The notes beneath the pieces were generated by a model. That model was not told where the DNA came from. It did not search any database and was given only the letters and a program-made list of their open reading frames with translations. 64,000 nt of DNA, from the NCBI GenBank assembly GCA_963573385.1, contig CAUYLG010047114.1, positions 1 to 64,000 of the forward strand, given 5' to 3'. Below are positions 55,965-64,000 of the stretch, piece after piece. Position 1 is the first letter of the stretch, and each line of letters opens with the position of its first letter. The position numbers and the translations under genes were made by a program. Source of the DNA: Cacajao melanocephalus. Lineage: Eukaryota > Chordata > Mammalia > Primates > Pitheciidae.

Positions 55965-58300
55965 AAAGTTTTCAAACTGAAACTTTGTACTCATTAGAGA
56001 ATAACTTTCTATTTCCTCTCCTCTCACTCAGATGCTGGTAAACACAAATTACTTTCTGTCTTTATGAGTTTGACTATACTAGGTACCTCATATAAGTGGA
56101 ATAATATAGTACTTGCCCTGTTTATGACTAGTTTATTTTACTTAACACAGTGTGTCAAAATTTATTCATGTTATATAGCATGCATCAAAGTTCCTTCCTT
56201 TTTACAACTGGATAATATTCCAATGTAATGTATGTACCATATTTTGTTTATCCATTTATTTATCGATGAATACTTGGAATGTTTTCACCTTTTACTGACA
56301 ATAAATAATGCTGCAGTGAATATGGGTGCATAAGTGTCCCACTTTTTTCTTCTCAGAATTGTTTTGGTATTTTTATAGTAAATTTTTGGATGGATTTTTT
56401 TTTCTACAAATGATGTTGCTGGGATTTTGATAAAATTGTACTGAAACTGTGGATTGATTTGGGTAGTATTGACATCTTAGCCATATCAAGTCTTACAATA
56501 TTCATAAACACAGGATATAATTTCATTAATTTTTTTTAATTTCAAAGATTTTTTTTACTTTTAAATGTATGTGTTTTTTTCTTATCATTTAAGTTCATCC
56601 CTAAGTAATTTATTCTTTTGTATGTTATAAATAAAATTATTTTATTAATTTCCTTTTACTTTATTTACTCTCAGTATACAGAAACAAAACTGATTATTTG
56701 TGTGTTGATTGCATATCCTTTAACTTAGCTGAAATTGTTATTGGTTATGGTAGTTTTTGGTGGAATCTTTAGTGTAACCTAGATATAAGATCATGTAACC
56801 TGTGAACAGATATTTACCCTTTCAAATTTGGACATCCTTTTTTCTTCCTTCCATTCTTTTTTTCTTTTCTCCTTCTCCTCCTCCTCTTTCAACAAACTGC
56901 TCAAGCTAGAACACCTCTTACTATGTTGAATAGAAGTGACAAAAATGAGCATCCTTACATTATTCCAGATGTAGTGTAAAAGGTTTCAGTTTTTCACCAT
57001 TGAGTATGATGCTCACTTTATATATATATATATACATCACTTTATTATGTTGAGGTGATTTCCTTGTATTTTTAGTTTGTGGAGTCTTTTTATCACAAGA
57101 GGTGTTAACTTCGGCCCATGCTTTTTTCTGCATTGTATTTGTCCATTCTCTAATGAAGAAATACCTGAGAATAGGAAATTTACAAAGAAAAGAGGTTTAA
57201 TTGACTCTCAGTTCCACAAGCTGTACAGGAAGCATAGAAGTATCTGCTTGGCTTCAATTATGATGGAAGACAAAGGGAACTGGAGGAAGGGGTGGAGGGG
57301 GTGGTACACATTTTTAAATAACCAGTCTCATGAGAACTCTGTCAGGAGAATAGCACCAAATGGATGGTCCTAAACCATTCATGAAAAATCTACCTCTATG
57401 ATCCAGTCACCTTCCACCAGGCCTCACCTACAACCCTGGGGATTATAATTCCACATGAGATTTGGGTGGGACACAGATCCAAACCACCATCATGTAGTTG
57501 TTGTCTTTATTCTATTAATATGTTGTATTGCATTTGTCAATTTTTATGTGTTGAATAATTCTTGCATTCCAGGAATAAATCTTGCTTCTTCCTGGTGTAT
57601 AATCCTTTTAATGTGCTGTTGAATTCAGTTTGCTAGTATTTTCTTAAGGATTTTTGTATCAGTGTTCATCATGGACATTGGTGTGTAATTTTCTTTTCTT
57701 GCAGCATTTTTGACTTGGTATCAAGGTAACGCTGGTTCTGTAGAATGAATTTAGAAGTGTTTCTTCCTCTTCAATTCTTTGGAAGCATTTGAGAAGAATC
57801 AGTCTTAATTCTTTAAATGTTTGATAGAAGTCTCCAGTGAAGCTCTCTGGGATTTTCTGTTGGGAGCTTTTTGATGACTGATTCAATCTTCTTGCTAGTT
57901 TTAGGTCATTTTGTATTTTGTTTCTTCATTACTTGTTCTTGGTAGGTTGTATGATTTTAGAATTTTTTTTCGTTTATTTGGTATACAATTTTTATTCATT
58001 TTTGGTATATAATTTTACAGTATTTTCTTATAATCCTTTTAAATTCTATAAAATTGATAATAATATCTCCTCTTCATTTCATATTTTAGTCATTAGTAAC
58101 TTTCCTTTTTTTCATCAATTTGACAAAAGTCTTGTCCATTTTTATTCTCGATTTTATTTAATGACTCTATTTCTTTTTCTGTTCTCTATTCTACTCATCT
58201 CTTCTACGCTTGTCTCATTTCCTTTCTTTTTCTTGCTTTGGGTTTATTTCATTCTTCTTCTAATTGCTTAAGGTAGAGATTATGGTTGTTGATTTCAGAT
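55965..58300 (-). mobile_element. Old L1M (antisense), ORF2 part, split by a MaLR LTR
   Basis: Antisense ORF2: 'ataagtggaataatatagtacttgcc', 'gataatattccaatgtaatgtatgtacc', 'tgcattccaggaataaatcttgc', 'tgttcatcatggacattggtgtgtaattttc'. Split at 57136-57492. Confidence 0.75.
57136..57492 (-). mobile_element. THE1/MST-type MaLR LTR (antisense)
   Basis: Antisense pattern 'tgtatttgtccattctctaatgaagaaatacctgagaatagg', 'aaagaggtttaattgac', 'tcatgagaactctgtcaggagaatagcacc', ending 'catgagatttgggtgggacacagatccaaaccaccatca'. Confidence 0.8.
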
Positions 58301-58793
58301 TGTGATGGTTAATTTTAAATGTCAATCTGACTGAGCTAAAGGATGCCCAAATAACTGACAAAAAATTATTTCTGAGTGTGTCTGTGGGGATGTGTCCAGA
58401 AGAGATGAGCATTTAAATTAATAGAATGAGTAACGAAGACTGCTCTCACTAGTGTTGGTGGGCATCATCCAATTCACTGAGGGCTCAGATAGAATAAAAA
58501 GGTGGAGGAAGGGTGAATTTTCCCTTGCATCTTGATCTGGGATATCTATCTTCTCCTGCCCTCATATATTGGTGCTCTTGGTTCTCAGCCCTTTGGATTC
58601 TGGGACTCACACCAGCAGCCCCTCTGCTTCTCAGGTCTTCAGACTTGGACTGAATTACATCACTGGCAGTCTTGGTTCTCCAGCTTGCAAATGGCAGATA
58701 GTGGGATTTCTCAGCGTCCATAATCACACAATTCAGTGCTCATAATATGTATTTCCTATTCATTCTATTTCTTGGGAGAATCATGACTAATAA
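58301..58793 (+). mobile_element. ERVL-type LTR (MLT2-like)
   Basis: Starts TGTGATGGTTAATTTTAAATGTCAATCTG and ends 'gggagaatcatgactaata'. Same family as 18015-18605, sharing 'gtgggcatcatccaattc', 'ttctggggact'-type and 'cttgcaaatggcagatagtgggatttctcag' blocks. Confidence 0.65.
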
Positions 58794-59500
58794 AAATTTT
58801 TGATACTGATAGTGGTTCTAAAAAAAAGAATTTTTAGGATAACATTTCTGAATTTTTTTCTCGGGTTTCTGGAACTGGCTGTCTAATCTAATGAGATTTT
58901 AAAACACTAATGTCTGTTTGTAGTAGTAAAAGGAGCACTGATAGTCTGTGACATGAACTGTTTGTAGAGATATACAAAATATTTGTATTGAATTCACCTA
59001 ATCGACCACTTATAAGAAGCAAGGAGCTAAGTGACTCTGTATATGATACTTTTAAACACATTTAGAAAACTAAGGAATATAATAATGTTAGTTGGTTGCT
59101 CCTAATATTACTGTACAAAGTAAGGAAAAAAGGATGAGCTCGAAGATTTGAATTCTCAGCTCATGCACCACATAAATGTCATAAGTTTTTCTAAGTGTGC
59201 CCTAAACAACTATAGCCATAAGGCTGAAACTGCTGAAAATCAAATGCACAGTCTCATCCTGACATTGGCTGAATTACAATGCAAGTTGAACTACCAATCT
59301 TGCAGAGTGTCTAAACTCACATACCTTTCTGTTTGTAATGCCTGATATCAGCCAGTACTTCTCAGTTGTGGGTCTCTGTAGTACTTTCTTTAGCAGTCTT
59401 GTAGATTCAGATAACCAATATGTATTTGCCTTCACTTGTAAAGAAAAATATACTTGAACTGTGATGCCCTGAGGATACTCAGGGAGTCCCACTTATTTTT
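58794..59500 (+). mobile_element. ERV internal sequence, unclassified
   Basis: Follows the LTR directly. Contains a heptad-like, gag-type frame at 59148-59345 but no decisive motif. Assignment to the LTR on its left is an inference from position. Confidence 0.4.
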
Positions 59501-59529
59501 CCTGAGTATTAAAAGCTGATTTAGAGAAC

Positions 59530-61726
59530 TTAAGCTTTCCCCAGGGCTTGATATTCATTCAATATATGGATGATGTTCTTTGCTCAAACACACTCTCTTC
59601 CTCTCAGGAAGATAGTCTGTATTTACTCAGTTAGCTACTAGGGGACACAAAGTGTCTGAAGACAAACTCCAGCCATGCATGTCCCAAGTTAAGTATTTGG
59701 GGCACATTATCTCAGTAGGATTGAACATTACCCCTAATAGAGAGAGAGGAATTTAGCTTTCCCAATGCCCATCACAAAGAAACAACTTAGAGAGTTTTGG
59801 GGACTGGCCAGCTATTGTAGAAACTGGATACAAAATTTCTCCCTCATAGCTCAACCTCTGCATATATACCTAAAAAACGAACAACCTGATCCAACCATGT
59901 GGAGTCCAGAGGAACAATAAGTCATACAATGAATAAAAGAAATCCTAACAAATACTTCAGCCATAGGGCACCCTAACTACAAGTTGCCTTTCTCCCTTTT
60001 CATATGTGAAATTGGAGGGAATGCATATAGGATACTGACCCAGAAATATGCTGATCATCAGAGACCTATAAAATACTATAGCCAACAGCTAAGCCCTGTG
60101 GCTCAAGGACTGCCTCCCAGTAGGTGAGCAACATCAGCCACTACCCTTCTGTACAAATCTGTTGAATAAATAATTATGGGTTCCTTTATTGCTATGTTTA
60201 CACCACATTCTCTTGAAGCCCTTCTAAACTCTCACCATACTCAACACCTGTCTGTCAATAGGTTAACCTCCTATGAAGTTTTACTTCCATCATCTCCAAA
60301 TAATACCATTTTTTATTCTAACAGTCTTAACCTGACCACTCCTTTACCAGGTCTTTCTGATGAGATACCCCTCATGAATGTATTCTGACAACTGACCAAC
60401 TTCTCACCTCCAAGATGGACCTACAATAGATGCCACTGGATAATGCTGATAGAGTGGTTTACAGATAGGTCTTACTTAAGATGGGAGGAAGGTAGATTTA
60501 GAGAGGAATATGCCATGGTTTTCTTATTAGAAGGCATTAAAGCCAGTCCTCTTCCCAAAGCCAGATTAACTCAAGTGGCTGGATTGATTGTCCTGACTCG
60601 AGCTTTCCAATTGAATTGCAGAAGAAAGGGCTATGAACATACACACTGACAGCCACTATGCTTTGGGGGTTGCCCGTGACTTTAGGATACTATGAAAGGA
60701 GAGATAATCTTTAACCTACTCAGGACAATCAATAAAAATGGAAACATATAAGAGCTGTTAGCAACAATTCTAAAATGAAAACTTGTCATGATTATAAAAG
60801 TCCCAGGTCACTCTAAGTTGAACACCACTGAAAGGTGGGGTAACCAATTTACCAGCCTTACAGCTAAAAGAGTAGCATTTGAGCCACCGGCCCAGATCTG
60901 CAGAATGACCATAAAACCCAAGCCACTTAAAATCATGTTAAAGGAAACCCAAGGTGTAGCCCCACCAAAAGAAAAATCTACTTGGAAACAAAAAGGAGGA
61001 TACTTTTGTCCTGAAATTGAAATGTGGTATGGACTTAATTAATAATAAACCCATTATTTCAATGAGATGTCATGTGAACCTTATGTAATATATTCATAAT
61101 CTGACACATTGGAATTCAGATAAAATAACACCCCAGTGTAAGCAATATTACTGGAAACTGTCCTTCATCATGGCAGAAAAGGTTTATTTTCAGCATGTCA
61201 TTTGTCGCAAACATAACTCGGGGAACTCCTTCCAAGGGGCCCACAGTCATTTTCCCCTTGCAGCTAGACCTTTTGATACATGGCAACTTGATTGCAGTTA
61301 AGAGACTGCAAAGGCAGTTGGAAAAATCACATTCAAGAAAATTATTTCATTATTGGGAGTTCCCTCTGTACTTCATAGTGATAAAGGAACTCATTTTACT
61401 GGCCAGGTTAATAAAATATTTTCCAAATTTGTCCCATATTTTAATATTTCCATTGTGCCTACCACCCCCAGTTCTCAGAGCTAATGGAATGGACCAGTGG
61501 AATAATTAAAACACAATTGGCTAAGTTCCTAGATGTGTTTCACCTCCCCTGGCCAAAAGCACTCCCCCTGGTGCTGTTTACACTGTGATCTACCTATTTT
61601 GGAAAATATCATCTGTCCCCTCATGACATTATAACTGGAAGGCCCATGTAAATGGGAACTAAAATAAATGACCCAACTGTTCTCAGGGTAGATACACTAC
61701 AATATTGTAAAGGACTTATTTCCCAT
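59530..61726 (+). pseudogene. Degraded retroviral pol (class I-like ERV)
   Basis: Pol domains occur in order. Reverse transcriptase: a YMDD motif at 59563-59574, then a leucine- and glycine-rich YLGH segment near 59700, and a conserved 'KKQLREFWGLAGYC' block near 59780. RNase H: a WFTDRS motif near 60454 where the second acidic position is changed. Integrase: HSDKGTHFTG at about 61374-61403, covering the second Asp of the catalytic triad. The motif style is of gammaretrovirus-like (class I) elements. Stops and frameshifts are dense, so nothing can be made. No env was seen. The region ends where an antisense LTR begins. Confidence 0.7.
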
Positions 61727-62267
61727 TGTATTAGCCAGGTTTTTCTAGTGGAACAGAACTAATAGGATAGATGTATACATAAAGGGGAGTTTATTAAAAA
61801 ATATTGACTCACATGATCACAAGGTGAAGTCCTACAATAGGCCATCTGCAAGCTGAAGAGCAAGAAAGCCAATCCTAGTCCCCAAACCTCAAAAGTAGGT
61901 AAGCCAACAGTTCAGTCTGTGGCCAAAGGCCTGAGAGCTCCTGGCAAACCATTTGTGCAGGTCCAAGAGCCCAAAAGCTAAAGAACTTGGAGTCTGATGT
62001 TCAAGGGCAGGAAGCATCCAGCATGGGAGAAAGATGAAGGCTGTAAGACTCAGAAATTCTGCTCTTCCATCCTTTCCTGTCTGCTTTATTCTTGCCATGC
62101 TGGCAGCTGATTAGATGGTATCCACCCAGATTGAGAGTGGGTCTGCCTCTTCCAGTCCACTGACTCAAATGTTAATGTCTTTTGGTAACACCCTCACGGA
62201 CACACCCAGGAACAATACTTTGCATCCTTCAATCCAATCAAGTTGATACTCAATATTAATTATCACA
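61727..62267 (-). mobile_element. ERVL LTR (MLT2A-like), antisense 3' LTR
   Basis: On the minus strand it starts TGTGATAATTAATATTGAGTATCAAC at 62267 and ends at 61727 in the antisense of TAATACA. Typical blocks: 'ccaccctcaatctggg'-type sequence and 'ccatgctggatgcttcctgccc' on the minus strand. It continues from the ERVL internal region on its right, so it is that element's 3' LTR. Confidence 0.8.
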
Positions 62268-63357
62268 AGTCCACCCCTTGTTAATTTGAACCCATACACT
62301 TCTTCTGAAATCATACATAATCTTCAAATAAATGCAGTAAAAAGAACATAATTATGCTAATTATATAATTATACAGTTATTCTTTGTACAACTGGAAACA
62401 CACCAATCCTTAACCTAAATGCTAATACATAAAGTTAACAATGCTTACATTCTGATAAGAAGTCAATAAATCTTATATCACATGATAAAGGAAAAAGAAA
62501 GGAAATAAAATGAAGATATTTTCTTAGTACAAGTGTATACATGCACAAATATGTTCTTAACAAAATAAGGAGAAAATAGTCATGACAATTGCAGTCCTCA
62601 TTTCTGCTACTGGTTACATGGTCATAGCCGATATTGACTACCTTCTACTACCCATTCTGTATTTCCTTTGCCTTCAGCAAGCACCTCAGCAGATCGAGAT
62701 TTTTTACTTGGTGGAGTAACCCAAATCTTAATTCCTGAAGGGTCTGGGCCATTTGTAGTCCTTCCAGGATTGGGCTGTTATTGTTTTCCATTGACTTTAA
62801 TCACAGGGCATAGTAATACTAAGAGACATCCAAAAAGATCTCCTGTATTTTACATGTACTCTTCCTTACCTCTGTGGTGGAGTAGTAGACTGACTTCATC
62901 TTAATAGTCTGGGTCAATCACCCCAGCCAATACTGTTAACTCCCTTCTTAGCCTGTTGACTTAGAGATAGAAGGATCCCAAAGTGGCCATGTGTCAATCT
63001 TAAATTCCAGTTTGATGGAATCATTGTTGTGTCTCCTGGTGACAGCATTCCTCCCCCTAGAACTAAGACCTCTAGGCCAGCAGAACATAATGTGGCAGAA
63101 ACAGTAAGCAAAAATTGTGCTAGTGGGTCACTAGGGGTGATGGTGAGTGATACCATTTTCACTTCCACCCCTTGATTTCTGGACTTGTGAATCCTGGCTA
63201 CAGGAGAAACAGTAGCATATATTGGACACTGATTCAGAGCATATACAGCCTTCTGGAGAACTTTGCCCCAGCCCTTCAAAGTATTGTCACCTACTTGGTG
63301 TTGTAATTGTGACTTCAAAAGCCATTCCACCATTCTATCTATTCACAGATAATGTGA
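62268..63357 (-). pseudogene. ERVL internal 3' part: integrase end and dUTPase region
   Basis: Minus-strand frame 63333-62914 stays open for 139 codons and reads as the C-terminal end of a retroviral integrase running into the dUTPase-like domain that distinguishes ERVL elements (pol followed by dUTPase, no env). Readable motifs include GWGKVLQKAVYALNQ, LEVLVLGGGMLSPGDT and HFGILLSLSQQAKKGV. Further dUTPase-end sequence is visible to about 62640, out of frame. The 5' side is cut off by an L1 at about 63358 and the 3' side leads to its LTR. This is a decayed element that cannot encode a functional protein. Confidence 0.75.
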
Positions 63358-64000
63358 TCTTTTTTCGCTGTATTGAGATATAATTGTGAACTAAAATTGT
63401 ATATATTTATGGTGTACTAGCTGTTGTTTTGATATGTATATGTATTGTGAAATGATTACCACAATCAAGCTTATTAACGTACTCATCAACTCACATGGTT
63501 TTCATTTTGTAGTGAGAATACCTAAGATCTACTCTCTGAGAAAATTTTGAGTATACTATAGATTATTATGAACTATAGCCACCTTGCTGTACATTAGGTC
63601 TCCAGAACTTACTTATCTAATAACTGCAAGTTTGTACTCTTTGACCAACATCTCCCCATTTCCCCCAACCCCAACCCCAACCCCTGGTAACCACCCTTCT
63701 CTCTATTTCTATGAGTTCAACTTTTTTAGATTCCACATGTAAGTGAAACCATGCAGTGTTTGTCTTTTGGTGTCTGGATTATTTCACATAGCATAATGTG
63801 CTTCAGGTTCATCCATGTTATCACAAATAACAAACTTTCCTTCTTTCATAAGCCTGAATAATATTCCATTGTGTATACATGCCACTTTTTCTTATTCTTT
63901 TGCTGATGGACGCTTAGGTTGTTTCTATGTCTATCGTGAGTAATGCTGCAATTAACATGGCACTGTAGATGCCTCTTCTAGTTAGTGATTTTATTTTCTT
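63358..64000 (-). mobile_element. L1M 3' end (antisense), continues beyond the window
   Basis: Antisense L1MA/L1MB-type 3'UTR: 'gctgtattgagatataattgtgaactaaaattgtatat', 'tgaactatagccaccttgctgtacattag', 'ccacatgtaagtgaaaccatgcagtgtttgtc', 'aatattccattgtgtatac'. The 'ccccaaccccaacccc' stretch at 63664-63682 is part of this UTR. Confidence 0.85.

Noticed and set aside
63660..63682. CCCCAA-like repeats considered as interstitial telomeric sequence
   Set aside because: The unit is not the vertebrate telomere hexamer, and the stretch is a normal part of the L1M 3'UTR.

Overview
This is nuclear DNA from a primate, most likely human. About 27 Alu elements are present in both orientations, many with poly(A) tails and target-site duplications (TSDs). 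There are also a primate-type near-full-length LINE-1, THE1/MST/MLT LTRs, ERVL and class I retroviral remnants, and a decayed nuclear copy of mitochondrial DNA (NUMT). No complete intact multi-exon protein-coding gene can be supported. Most open frames are chance frames inside repeats.

Layout. 1-5 kb is the least repetitive part. It has a small CpG-rich, TATA-less promoter (about 1160-1330) with a possible first exon and a GTAAGT donor at 1377, bracketed by a 103-bp direct repeat. It is followed by a ~730-bp tandem duplication whose second copy carries an LTR with a 4-bp TSD and a possible minus-strand terminal exon (4440-4847). 5-7.6 kb holds Alu, MIR, MER5A and MST LTR sequence, and an L1 3' end that appears to carry a 3' transduction. 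7.6-11.3 kb is a colinear NUMT: control region, tRNA-Phe, 12S, tRNA-Val, 16S, tRNA-Leu(UUR) and the start of ND1, broken once by an Alu. It retains an uninterrupted 24-codon humanin-type ORF (10500-10574) and a MOTS-c-like ORF with an altered C-terminus (9227-9289).

17.7-25.6 kb is a deep nest. An old L1M is split by an ERVL/MaLR composite (18015-24048). That composite is itself split by a 3'UTR retrocopy with an 18-bp TSD, a class I LTR (4-bp TSD) and a spliced CTNNBL1 retropseudogene, which in turn holds two Alus. 25.8-42 kb is ordinary intergenic or intronic DNA with L2, MIR, MLT1, THE1, a hAT-type element and Alus. 42.4-48.3 kb is a near-full-length minus-strand L1 with dead ORFs. 48.3-58.3 kb is a mosaic of old L1M/HAL1-like pieces in both orientations. 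58.3-63.35 kb holds an ERVL-type LTR, a degraded class I-like pol on the plus strand, and an ERVL 3' end (dUTPase region plus LTR) on the minus strand. An L1M 3' end runs off the window.

I found no undescribed multi-gene system. The points most worth a second look are the humanin-like ORF in the NUMT, the L1 transduction, the nested retrocopies, the tandem duplication with its paralogous empty site, and the promoter and exon candidates in the first 5 kb. Repeat family names rest on recalled consensus patterns, not on a database search; treat boundaries as good to about 10-20 bp unless a TSD is given.
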